The notes under the pieces were generated by a model. That model saw nothing but the letters and a program-made list of their open reading frames with translations, had not been told where the DNA came from and did not search any database. Shown piece by piece: positions 10,201 to 20,471 of a stretch of DNA of 64,000 nucleotides. Both the position numbers and the translations under genes were made by a program. Position 1 is the stretch's first letter, and every line of letters begins with the position of its first letter. The stretch is from Branchiostoma floridae (taxonomy: Eukaryota > Chordata > Leptocardii > Amphioxiformes > Branchiostomatidae), in assembly GCF_000003815.2 (NCBI RefSeq), contig NC_049980.1, forward strand, positions 12,518,299-12,582,298, read 5' to 3'.

Positions 10201-12100
10201 CCTGAGGAGAAATGAAAGGTGCTTTATATATTGCATATTGGTTACCTGAAATGTGCTTAACAGATATGTTGTACACAATTGCTATGGCACAGAAAATAGA
10301 CCAACATTTGAGGACCGAATAATGACATTGAAGGAACGACAAAAGAGCATGTTTACCGTGGCTCAAGCTTTACATCTGACATATCGTTTCAGATTGTGGG
10401 CCAAGTGCTTGGAAGAGTTAGATGAATTTGAAGGCGCAGAGGAGCAGCATTTCACAGCCAGGATTGTGGAGCAGAAACTTGCCCAGTCAATGCCCGGTCA
10501 GCCTATCCCAGGGCTCGATACTCTCAGGCCACTATCAGCATTCCGGCAGGTCAGTCCGTCAGATAAACTACTTGTTTTTTGTGCATTTTGGACATATATA
10601 CTAGAAAATTAAGCAGGTCTTGACAAGTGATTGTTTTAACGTGAGGGAACTTCATCCTTTCACACATTACCCACAATGCAACTCGATACACATGCGAGAT
10701 CTAATATGTGAACCAGCTTATTCTGGACAACACATGATGCCATCTGAAACATTTCATCTATTTCAGGTGGAGAAGCCCAGAAACAAACAGGGCTACAAGT
10801 ACGACTTCTTCGTGTCATATTCCAGTAAGGACGACGACTGGGTGGTGGGAGTTCTGGTCAAGACTTTGGAGGAGAAACACGGGTTCAAAGGCCTTGTACA
10901 TGACAGGGACTTCCAGGTATGGTATCAACTCTGCTTTCATAATGACAATAAAGCTACCATAGCTATAAGATACGATGGCTTGATCCTGATATATCTACGC
11001 TTCTAGACATCCTAGCAATGGTGGGCCGCGTAGAAGATTGATGGCCAGAGCAACCAGACCACGATCGTACGCAGCGCTGTGAAGAAGCCATGAGCCTATA
11101 GATCGTGGGCTTACATTGCCACGTAGAGCTAAACAAAATAAACTCGCTACAATTCACAGTTGTCACGTTAGTTGTGTGCGCGCGCAAGTTTATTTTAGGG
11201 GATAAAATATTGTCACACTGACTTCATAATGATAAATAATCCTGAGCTTCTATTTCTGTTCTTTCTTTATAAATCAGTCTCAGACAACAAAGTCTGCAGG
11301 GAGACTCGCTACAGAGCCCCGGGCAGCGAGAGCTTGTTTTATCCACTGTGCCGAAATGTTGTAACACGCTATGCTTTGTTTGGTATATGTATATGCATGA
11401 ATACAACCACTTTGTATAGACATATTAATGGCATGGAGTCTAAAGGAATACAGAAAGTTGAAGCAATGTTGTATGATGTAGACAAAATGTGTAACCATAA
11501 CATAAATCACTTGCAGGTTGGAAAATCTATAATTGACAATATCTCCTACGGGATCGACCAAAGTTTCAAAACCATACTGGTCCTGAGTGAAAACTTCCTC
11601 CGAAGCAACTGGTGCAGGTGGGATGCTTTCTTGTACTGTCCCAGTTGGTTTATTGGACGATAGTAACGTTATATCACGAAATTGATCTAACAGTCTTATG
11701 GTTTGAATTCTGTCAACTGGGCATGTGCAGTGAAATGTATTGTGGGTATGATGTCGAAGTTGAAGGCCCTGGAGACACAAAGAAAAGTTGTCTACATGTT
11801 AGGGGTCTTCGTCTTTTGCATTACCCACAATGCATCTTACTGCGCATGTTGTTATTTGCATATAGAAGACACCCCATGACATGGCGAAATTTCCACATTC
11901 CCAGGTACGAGATGCAGCAAGTCCATCTACGGGCCATGAAGGGTCGCGGGGATCACGTGATCGCCATCCTGTACAAGCCGTGCGAGGTACCTGACGACAT
12001 CGCACACCTGACGTACCTGCCGTGTAAGACTGACGGTCAGCTGGGTCCTGATGGCTGGAGGAGACTGGAAGATGCTCTCACTGATTCTGATGAGAGATAA
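7295..12100 (+). CDS. TPR-TIR cytosolic signalling protein, six exons, 590 aa
   Basis: Exons 7295-7669, 9119-9912, 10393-10549, 10767-10916, 11517-11617 and 11905-12100 join in frame (junction phases 0, 2, 0, 0, 2), each with a GT donor and a pyrimidine-rich AG acceptor. Residues about 1-440 are helical TPR-type repeats: for example residues 49-110 (AEKSFRKVLEVDPSNLNAIG), a repeat with ALEMLDEALEQNP, and one near GDYQSAIAAFRQAVNHG. Residues about 453-585 are a TIR domain close to Toll-like receptors: box 1 YDFFVSYSSKDDDWV, BB-loop HDRDFQVGKSIIDNI, then VLSENFLRSNWCRYEMQQ. There is no signal peptide or membrane segment, so it should act in the cytosol, the TPRs as sensor or scaffold and the TIR as adaptor or NADase-like effector (inference). 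The usual BB-loop Pro is Val, and the box 3 FW is GW. A second in-frame acceptor at 10262-10263 would add 43 residues to exon 3. TTC22-like or IFIT-like relatives are possible for the TPR part. Confidence 0.88.
7670..9118 (+). other. Intron 1 of the TPR-TIR gene
   Basis: Starts GTAAGTTGAA and ends TTTCTCTTTCTCGTGGCAG. It contains the fold-back element at 8280-8528 and an ATC microsatellite at about 8556-8572. No coding signal is seen. Confidence 0.8.
8280..8528. mobile_element. Fold-back (MITE-like) element in TPR-TIR intron 1
   Basis: The left arm (about 8280-8366) with GAAAACAAGCACGCACGCAA and CAGTTCAAATGGTT is the reverse complement of the right arm (about 8450-8528). The arms are some 80 bp long with few mismatches, and the loop of about 85 bp contains two similar halves (ATAAGATGAAATAAAATTAT and ATAAAATGAAATGGAATTAT). 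No transposase frame is present, so it is non-autonomous. As RNA it would fold into a long hairpin within the pre-mRNA. Confidence 0.8.
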
Positions 12101-12232
12101 CTTTGATAGAATGCCATGACTCCCGCGTATGCACCTGATTCGTCCCCACTAAATCATCATGATTATGAATAATGATTGATAGATTTGAAAATAGCCTGTA
12201 TAGTGTTACAAACTCCGTTACAATTTCTGTGC

Positions 12233-12238
12233 AATAAA
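12233..12238 (+). terminator. Poly(A) signal of the TPR-TIR gene
   Basis: AATAAA 133 bp after the stop codon, in TGTGCAATAAACTTTGAG; the first canonical hexamer downstream. Confidence 0.7.
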
Positions 12239-12606
12239 CTTTGAGTTATAAAGACAGCATCGTTTCATTTGATCATTTTTTGTATCTTGGTATTTTTTTT
12301 ATCTTTATCTATCAATTCTGCTGTAATTGTGGAGGACCTAAATAGAATGCAAAATTTGACACATTTTTCATCTTTAGCCCTAATCAATCAACTGATCTAA
12401 TCAATCAAATTTCACTCCAAAAAAATTATGTCAAAAGAATCTATTCGGAGTCGTACTGCCTTGATCACTCTGGTCTCCAAACGTCTGACAGGCATCGCTG
12501 AAACTTCAAGGTCGAACGTTACTGATTCCACCCTAGAGCTCTTCTATGTGCAGATGGTTATTTAGATAATGGAATTGGTCGAAAACCTTCACCAAGGGAC
12601 AATTAT
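12239..12606. other. Intergenic stretch before the assembly gap
   Basis: No gene, clear repeat or splice site seen. It is AT-rich up to about 12430. Confidence 0.4.
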
Positions 12607-12918
12607 NNNNNNNNNNNNNNNNNNNNNNNNNNNNNNNNNNNNNNNNNNNNNNNNNNNNNNNNNNNNNNNNNNNNNNNNNNNNNNNNNNNNNNNNNNNNNN
12701 NNNNNNNNNNNNNNNNNNNNNNNNNNNNNNNNNNNNNNNNNNNNNNNNNNNNNNNNNNNNNNNNNNNNNNNNNNNNNNNNNNNNNNNNNNNNNNNNNNNN
12801 NNNNNNNNNNNNNNNNNNNNNNNNNNNNNNNNNNNNNNNNNNNNNNNNNNNNNNNNNNNNNNNNNNNNNNNNNNNNNNNNNNNNNNNNNNNNNNNNNNNN
12901 NNNNNNNNNNNNNNNNNN
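12607..12918. other. Assembly gap, 312 N
   Basis: Run of N. Open frames crossing it are artefacts, and it hides the 5' border of the exon that follows. Confidence 1.
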
Positions 12919-13113
12919 CTAGAGACCTGTGCATTCTGGGATGGCCACTCTCGCCTCTTTGAAGACGCAAGAGTGGCCAATCAACCGGACCCGCACACAG
13001 GGACTGTGTGTACATCCGATTATATAACCGGACTCGCAAGGGTATGCCGTTATAATGGCCATACGGCATATCAGAAGGAAAACTGTGCCTCACGTCCGGC
13101 AAGAATGACTTGA
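12919..13113 (+). CDS. Cys-containing C-terminal coding exon, 5' part lost in gap (unrecognised)
   Basis: An open plus frame of 64 codons runs from the gap edge to TGA at 13111-13113: it begins LETCAFWDGHSRLFEDA, contains TGTVCTSDYITGLARVCRYN and ends ENCASRPARMT. Five Cys and two aromatic-rich segments look protein-like. A poly(A) signal follows 220 bp later (13334). I do not recognise the family. The minus strand is also open over the same span, and the downstream tail is a dispersed repeat, so the frame could belong to a retroelement rather than a host gene. Confidence 0.4.
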   Translation, partial: LETCAFWDGHSRLFEDARVANQPDPHTGTVCTSDYITGLARVCRYNGHTAYQKENCASRPARMT

Positions 13114-13229
13114 TCTCATCTCCCCATTGGGGCGTCCAGCCCTGCTGGCAACATTAACGTGCACTAGAGTGGACCTGGAGGATAGGACATGCTTTGTTGC
13201 GAGAGGAAGTCGAATGTCCTAGAATAGAT

Positions 13230-13352
13230 CAGACGCACATCTACATATATAGATGTGTATGATTGTTTCCATTGTTACATATATGTGATTCTTACCGTGT
13301 GACCTGTACTTAGCCCAGTGGGGCAAAATGTGCAATAAAGGTCTTCATTCAA
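13230..13352 (+). repeat. Dispersed 3'-terminal repeat with poly(A) signal
   Basis: GTACTTAGCCCAGTGGGGCA followed by AAATGTGCAATAAAGGTCTTCATTC (in pieces) recurs inverted at 25706-25800, also with related sequence upstream (TATATGATT.TTACCG). The AATAAA at 13334-13339 is kept in both. This looks like the 3' end of a retrotransposed family. Confidence 0.7.
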
Positions 13353-13388
13353 TGTTACCGTCCAAGTGCTTGTATTCGGTATAATTAC

Positions 13389-13957
13389 CCTAAAGCGGGT
13401 AATCTGGGCCCAATTGCGCTTGGGAATTTATTTATTTATTTGAATTGAATTGAGCCAACTTCCCAAGCAAATTTTACCCCGCGGTCACCTTTGCGTATGA
13501 CGCCCATATGAGGACATTAGAAATGCGTCAAAAAGTATTCAAAGGATGTTCACTACATGTATGTTGAAGTTTGTAACTTTCATTCAACACAGATTACGTA
13601 TACTATATTTTGAAAAAAAAGTCGGTCACACATTCATCAAGCTTCTCAACGAGTCACACATCCATCAAGCTTAAGCTTCTCAACGAGTGTGATTCAATTA
13701 CTCTGATGAGCATGTGACCTTAATAACTGAATCACTATGATTTTCATGTGTTGAATGAAAGTTACAAACTTCAACATCGATCGTACCAACACAAGAGCTT
13801 CCATGCTAATGTAGGTTGTTCAATAATGATACTTAATGCAGGTGAGATGTAAAATATTCAGTATTGCGAATTGCAAATGTACAATTCCAGACGCCAAGTT
13901 GTGCCGATTTGCGAATACCTGGCGCAATTCGGCGCCGTCATGTGAGATACCCGCTTA
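13389..13957. mobile_element. Probable fold-back element with imperfect terminal inverted repeats
   Basis: The left end CCTAAAGCGGGTAATCT with CCAATTGCGC mirrors the right end, whose reverse complement reads TTTAAGCGGGTATCTC with CGAATTGCGCC. Between them is a second, sharper inverted-repeat unit (13562-13776), so this may be one element inserted into another. No coding region. Confidence 0.45.
13562..13776. mobile_element. MITE with 30-bp perfect terminal inverted repeats
   Basis: Left end TGTTGAAGTTTGTAACTTTC plus ATTCAACACA (13562-13591) is exactly matched in reverse at 13747-13776. The inside carries a direct repeat of CATCAAGCTTCTCAACGAGT (about 13634 and 13672) and a segment similar to the Penelope-like 3' flank at 26280-26310. 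Confidence 0.8.
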
Positions 13958-15628
13958 AAGTTCAAACAAAGCGACATGGCTTAACTGGCAAACACGTATG
14001 CTAGGCCTAACGTACTGCATGCTACTGTGTGTTTATATTACAAAACTTTATTTCACCGTCTTTGTACCATACATGGAGAGTGAAATATCATGGTCGCAAA
14101 TACTGCCTTTCTAGGTCTTGGATTAAGTGACATCTAGTTTTGCTCCAAATCTTCAAAGTGAAGTGTACGGCGTTGTTTATCTCTGTGTGGGACTAAATCC
14201 TTTGCCTGAAAGTTCACATAGGCTAATCCAACACTATGTCTAACTACTCAAACGGGACGACTGGTCTTCACTACAATTAGTATCGGACAAACATGTGCAT
14301 TGTTGAATTATCCATAGCTGTGAGAGTTATCCATAGACGTTTTAAAATGAGGTCAATATCTGGACAGGTTTTGCCGATAATGATAGCAAAGTTGCATTAA
14401 CAGTTAAATATTACAAACCCTAATCAGATCTACACATGAAACTGCAGCAAGCTCGCGTTCAGGCCCGCGAGGAAGGATTATCGCAATTTGCAAGCTTACA
14501 AATTACTTTTGTCTTTGCCATCGCTCTTTCAACGGTAGTTTAGTCCTCATTTAGATGAGAGAGACAAGACAAAGTATTACTGTAAAGTTCAATAAGTCCA
14601 ATCAGTTGCTGTAGATTTGAATAGACTGACTTGATTGTTTTGAGGATAGCATGAGGTCGCAGAAATCAAGTAGACCATATTACATTCATTTTGACATCCC
14701 TGTTGACCATTTTCAGCTGAATTTAAGACTTGCCTGACTTAACATTGGTTCTGTTGCATAATTAAGTAGGTTAACAATTTGGCGTAAGCACGAACTGCCA
14801 GCTTTCGAGTACCTGAAATCGAAAGCAATTAAGCTCATTTGGAATTTTCTTTGCCGCTTGCTTTTCTTGAGGCCGGCTTCGTTACCATTAAGATAGCGGA
14901 TGAGGATGACACGTTTATGGAAGCTTGCTTGTTAAGGTGGACAGGTGCACACATTATGACAGGTGAACAGTCTGCTGTCGCGTGGCAACGACTTATTTCT
15001 TCATTTCATTTAAAAATTGCAACAAGGTAATACAGTATTCCAGGCAGCATTTGCTGATTTTATACATACATTATATATTATTAGTGCATCAAATGGTAAG
15101 CATTCACAAGTGCATATTTTAAAGATCAAAAACAAACACATTTAGCAACAAGGAAAACTTATAAGTATATACTGAAAGAGCTAAAGGTAGGTCATAGTTT
15201 TACTAGTTGTTTGAAATAGCATGATGCTTCTTCTCTGTGCGGTACAGCGGCGGTCAAAATTGTGTCCCAGAGCACGGACCATGTAAAACCTTGCATCATC
15301 GCCGTATCAGGGCATGTGTGTAGGGCATCTAAACACGATTTTAGTGTCAACTGTGTGCGGTAACGCAGTATCCAAGATGGCAGAGCGGTACCTCGCATAG
15401 TTGAGAAGAAAACGCTAACCGTGTCTGAAGTATGACGATGCCACATAGCTATAGTGCCCTGGGGCACACCCACGACCAACTTTCTACCAAATAGCTTTAT
15501 CATTGAGAGCACCTATGGAGCGTATTGATATTTCCGAGTGAAATGAGTTTGATTGAGGCTCTTTGCGTTACAACCTGCGATACTATTGAAAATGCATTTG
15601 CAGCTCACGGACATTGAATAACGTATGC
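13958..15628. other. Intergenic, nothing supported
   Basis: The longest plus frame (63 aa from 14839) has no splice or homology support. No repeat border was noticed. Confidence 0.4.
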
Positions 15629-15844
15629 TACTGTAAATGCATTGAAGTTCGCGGGGATTTAATTTCGCGGTAGCGGGAAAAAGGACTTTTCGCGGTGGTT
15701 TTAAGTTCGCGGTAACACCATAGACTGCAGTCTAATACCATCGAATGGAAAAATGTTCGCGATGGTTTTAAATATTCGCGGTGAAGTGGTCACCGCGAAA
15801 ACCGCCAACATTAATCCACCGCGAACATTTCTGCATTTACAGTA
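15629..15844. mobile_element. Tc1/mariner-type MITE with TACTGTAAATGCA ends
   Basis: TACTGTAAATGCA (15629-15641) and its exact reverse complement TGCATTTACAGTA (15832-15844) bound 216 bp. The inside is built of TTCGCGG / CCGCGAA blocks that also pair in reverse. The terminal TA on both sides fits a TA target-site duplication (inference). No transposase. Confidence 0.8.
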
Positions 15845-16643
15845 TTTCATTTAAAAAGAACTTCTCAAATTAATATTTTCCCTTTGTCTGTTTTCTTTCC
15901 CTTGACATAAAACATCTAAACATTGTTGAGGTCATGCTGCAAAATAATGTTTTACATACATAGCACATGTTGCTTTGACACTGCGTTTAACTCTAGCCAT
16001 TTTCCATTGATGTAACAAAACACAAGTTTCGGTCTATGACAGCCTTTGGCATTGTTCATACTTTAAAAGATCTCCTTTTACTCGCCATTGATCATGTCAC
16101 GTTTTCAATATGAGGCTGCACCTATTTCTAGCCTTCAGGGCAAAGTTTCTGCTTCAGCCTTGGCCTCAGCTAAGCCGCACCAGAGGAACATCAAAATTGC
16201 GGCTTTACCTCTTCATTTAAACGCCCATCCCATAACTACAGGCACTGTAGCTATTACCCTTTATCTTCACCTGTTCTATGCTGTTGGGAATTTCATCCAA
16301 CTTGAACCAAATAAATATTACTTGATCATTGACCTTAAGTTAAATGGAATGATTCAATGAATTGCTTGAAAAACAAAACCCGAATAGGTAATGAATGCCG
16401 ATTATTTTTGTTTCATATTCAGACAGGAATAGTCAATTTGTCCAAGTGACCCTTCACAAGGACCACCTGGCAAATTATTGCCATCATGAATAATGGCCCC
16501 TTATAGTTAACGATACTTTTCCTATTGGAGCAAGCATTGCTAATCCTGTGCATACTGACCAACTGTCCGCATAGACTACTCTCCAAGCAGAGGTTGAGTC
16601 GCGTAGATATAGTAGTAGTCGGAAAAATTACACGGCCGCTCCT
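15845..16643. other. Intergenic, nothing supported
   Basis: A 90-aa plus frame (16088-16360) is open but has no signal peptide, motif or plausible splice borders. Confidence 0.4.
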
Positions 16644-16996
16644 CGCTTTACACTAGGTTTTTCTGAGACGTCTTGGCCAAGACCGTCTCAGCCAGCTCTC
16701 TTTACACACGCTGTGGCAAGCTGTTTTGGACTCCCCGCAGAGCAGGCTTGCAGGCATTATTCTGTGTCTCTGCATTCCTCCGTAATAAGTTTTTGCAGTT
16801 TTTCCACAAATGCAGGGGAAATATCAAAAGTTGGATTGTAGTGGACTACTATCAGAAAAAAAACTGTCCTAATTATATAACAGCAGGAATCTGGTCTTGA
16901 GACCCCTAAATTGCTCTTTACACTGTGGTTGAGACGTCTTGGCTGAGACGGTCTTGGCCAAGACGTCTCACTCTCAGAAAAACCTAGTGTAAAGCG
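16644..16996. mobile_element. Fold-back element with CGCTTTACACTAGG ends
   Basis: Left end CGCTTTACACTAGGTTTTTC TGAGACGTCTTGGCCAAGAC (16644-16683) is matched in reverse at 16996 going down. The right arm repeats the GAGACGTCTTGGC block, so the arms hold short internal palindromes GTCTTGGCCAAGAC. Total 353 bp, no coding frame of substance. Confidence 0.82.
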
Positions 16997-17274
16997 TGGC
17001 AGGGCGGTCCTTTTGGGCAATTTTGACCGCGTTTCCCTCTTTTTACTGCAACGACAGGCCCGAATATGCTTTTTATGTCTTCCAACTTATCCGTGGTATT
17101 GAAGGACAGCGACAGATGACGAATTGTGTTAACCTACAGGCGAACACGAGAAGAGAGTAGAGTACAGGTGTCCCTAAGCTGGCTCTCTACATGTAGATTT
17201 AGTACTGGGAAAGGTCATCCGTTACAAGCTTAGCCCACTTTTGTACTAGACGGCGATCCTTGAGGCGTTCGTAC

Positions 17275-17457
17275 TAGCCTCCGCCAGGCCTTCCTACGGA
17301 GTTGCGGGGATCGTCGAATTTGGCAACAACAAGAAAACGAAAATTAGCCAGGGGGGTCAGTCCACGCTAATGTTCATGTTTTTTTGCTGGTAGTAAAACT
17401 CCCCTGGCAAATTCTCCCTATAATAATAGCCAGCGTAGTCAGTCTGGTAGAGACTAC
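17275..17457. repeat. Dispersed repeat ending in TCTGGTAGAGACTAC, copy 1
   Basis: Contains CGCCAGGCCTTCCTACGG, GCCAGGGGGGTCAGTCCACG, CTCCCCTGGCAAATT and AGTCAGTCTGGTAGAGACTA. Parts recur at 22147-22282 and 63601-63810. The 151-aa minus open frame over this region is repeat-derived. Confidence 0.65.
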
Positions 17458-17756
17458 ATTCGTACTGCGAGCAAGATTGGATTTGTGTGAAGCTTGATGT
17501 CATAATTAGAATATGACGCATAATGTAAAAGTATGATTGAAAAGACAACCAAATGTGCGAAAGTCGTTGAGTGATCTGTGAAATCGTTGGTTTCTCAGCG
17601 GTCGCGGCGTCTAGTGAACAGGGGGTGTTACCAAACCAACCATTACTCTTGCTCAAATCTACTCTTCCGATCCTGCATCCCCTTGATTTGTCAAGAAGCG
17701 TTTGACCTGGCCTCTCCTCGTTACAAATAAACAGGATTTCAGTAATGTTGTTATCT

Positions 17757-17957
17757 CGGTATGATTGACTTGTGTTCAATCCCCATGGCCAGTGTGTAAG
17801 ATGTTTCTCCATACTGCATGGCTAAGTAATGGACATGTCTCTCTCTCTCTTTATTTTGCCACACAAAAATGTTAAAACATGTATGTTGAGTGAATATTTT
17901 CTCAATGATTGTTACAAATCCCACCTTAGACGGTGAATGCTAGAAATATATCAGGCT
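17757..17957. repeat. Near-identical dispersed direct repeat, copy 1 (201 bp)
   Basis: From CGGTATGATTGACTTGTG to ATATATCAGGCT it matches 23655-23847 almost base for base. It differs by a 6-bp indel (CATGGCCAGTG versus CAATG), a 2-bp CT-microsatellite change and very few substitutions. Confidence 0.9.
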
Positions 17958-19615
17958 GTCGTAAGTGTTGAAACCATCTCGACTCCGGCAGTATATATCA
18001 TAGACCGACCCTGTTCGCGTCTGACTGCTATGTAAACAAGTTCTCACGCTTCCGTTAAAAATTCTGGTTTGTCTTGTATGATAACTGTAGTTCATCAATC
18101 ATGCAAATAAGGTGTGCATTGATCACTATTCGGTGAACGTGAGCACAAGGAAAATATATAACTGCGAAAGCGACGACATACACAAACCGCAAACAATACC
18201 TCCCTGTGAATTAGCAGTCTCTTCTACTGGCCCTTTGACCTGGAATGTCTGTAAAGACTAGTACTACCCCTTACTGTCAGCCTGCGAAAAAAAGACGTTG
18301 TAGTCCAAGTAAACCTTTACTTCCTGTCAGTCTCTGTTTGCACCTTTCTCCTCTCCTCCTCATCTAGCCATCACTATCCTGCTGAATACATCTACTATTC
18401 AAATACCTAAGGACATACCGAAATACAGACACCCAGACACACCGAAAACAAAACCTTCGTACTCAGGAGAAGGCAACCTTCAGTGGGTTGCAGATTAGCC
18501 ATGACAAGTTAACCTTTTATGCTTCTCTGATCTGCAGTTGGGTAGATGACAAATTATGTTGGCCTCTTTTCCTGATCTGTTTTCAAAAGGGTTAGGCCGT
18601 AGTACTTGTGCCATCAGTGTTCTGTGGGGGTATTTTAAAAAAGGGTGACGCTATAGATTTTGTTGACATGTATGAAGCCTATATAAGAACCGCACAATCC
18701 CTTTCTGTGAGAATAACGTTATGAATTTCAACATTGAAGGACGCGTCTTTATTCCTTATCCAACAACTAGTATGTCCATTGCGCTAAATGTATAAGATAC
18801 ACGACTTCCTTTTATCAAAGAAGTGCTTTTGAAAAATGCTGGCATTTAGGACAGAGTATACTAAGGAAATAGAGATTGGTTCGCCTTTTTTCGGTGTGAC
18901 GTATTTCAATGATACAGATCATGGAACATTGTAGTTAACAGTGGAGCACAACTTCTAGTTTGCATGTCCATGTTTCACGTCTAGGAAAGATAAGCTACTT
19001 ACACATGTATGTATGTATCAGCTAATGCACATAAAAGTATCCTAGTAATTCTCTGTTTATCTGTCTACCTAAGATTCTAGTGACATCTACTCTTCCAAGA
19101 GAGAACATAGCAAATACATGGCATACAGCTGACATAAACATAGCTAACACGAAGTATAACATAGCTGACATAGGAATGGAACTTTTGATTAAAACTCTCC
19201 ACTATCCACAAGTCCTCACAATCCAATTTCTTTTTGAAAGCACGAAATAAACCACCTACTGGGATATAACCGCACAGCCAGTAGAAATATAATCTCCGCT
19301 TAACGAAGGCAATAACTGTAAATACGTTCCAATCATTAAGACGCAAGCGCTGTCTATCTGCATGTATTATTGGTTATTGGTGCTGATAGGGAACCTGGTG
19401 GTCCTGACTGTCATTGACGATTGTGTTAATTGTTGTTGTGTTATTCAATTAAAAATAAGTTAAATTTCTTTGAATTCATATTAGCCAACCCAATCATTTA
19501 TCAGCTTACTAATAGAGATCAGTAAACGAAGACAGGCCCTTCCCACTCTAGTCGTATACGTAGGGATATGTGAAGTTGTATATACGGATGCTGATTACTG
19601 TTGCGTCTATTTCCT
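17958..19615. other. Intergenic, nothing supported
   Basis: Short frames only; no clear element ends. Confidence 0.4.
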
Positions 19616-20471
19616 AAAGGCCTCCTCTCACTACACTCGCGTCACGCTTGCGTCGCTGCGGGGTTCATTCACTGTGTCACTGTTGTGTTATTTTCGCCGA
19701 TTTTCTGTTGCGCTCACACTTACTTGCGTCACTGTTGCGTTTCTAGACTAAATGAACAGGTTATCGGAAGTCGCAGCGTTGTCAATGTATGAAAATCACT
19801 GTAAAATGATGAAAATGCCTCAAAATGAGATTAATAACGAAATAATTTCCCTTGTGATGATGCATAAGACGCGTACGTTTACAGTAAAAGAAGTCACCCA
19901 AATGAATGGACACGAACCATATACCAGATTTGAGTCCATCGCTTATGTGTTTTGCAACAAGTATGTGTAATGGTGTGTGTTTATAGGTTCATTGAACAAT
20001 TTTCAAATTTCACAAATAAAAAATCTTGATATTTCCTACGTTTTAATAGGAAATAGACAAACTGTTGTGTCACTGTTGTGTTACTCTTGGGTCACTGTTA
20101 TAACTGAATCAAAAACCGCTGTAAAATGATATCTAAAATGTATCCAAAATAGCTTTCAATAATAAAAGGATGTTCACTTTTGATACTTGGTGCCAAATAA
20201 ACAAAATATAATCTTGATACTGTTGAAGGCATGTTGGCGTCACTATTGTGTCACTGTTGTGTTACTCTTGGGTCACTGTTGTGTCACTCCTGGGTCATTG
20301 TTGGGGCATCTTGCCACTTGTGTTATTTTTTAACTTCCAAAAAAACGTCGCGCTTGCTTGTGTCACCTCTAGGTTCGCTTGCGTCACCTCTAGGTGCCGC
20401 GGGGTCACGTCTGCGTTGTCGAACCCCGAAGCGACGCAAGCGTGACGCGAGTCTAGTGAGAGGGGGCCTTT
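19616..20471. mobile_element. 856-bp fold-back DNA element with internal GTCACTGTT minisatellite
   Basis: The left end AAAGGCCTCCTCTCACTACA CTCGCGTCACGCTTGCGTCG is matched in reverse by the right end (20471 downward: AAAGGCCCCCTCTCACTAGA and CTCGCGTCACGCTTGCGTCG), about 50 bp with few mismatches. Inside, blocks of GTGTCACTGTTGTGTTACTC and TTGGGTCACTGTT repeat at 19675-19700, 20062-20100 and 20240-20305. No transposase; frames inside are repeat products. Confidence 0.8.

Noticed and set aside
12533..13102. Long frames crossing the N run
   Set aside because: Open only because N translates as X.
17357..17812. 151-aa minus frame
   Set aside because: It overlaps two dispersed repeats and has no motif; repeat-derived.
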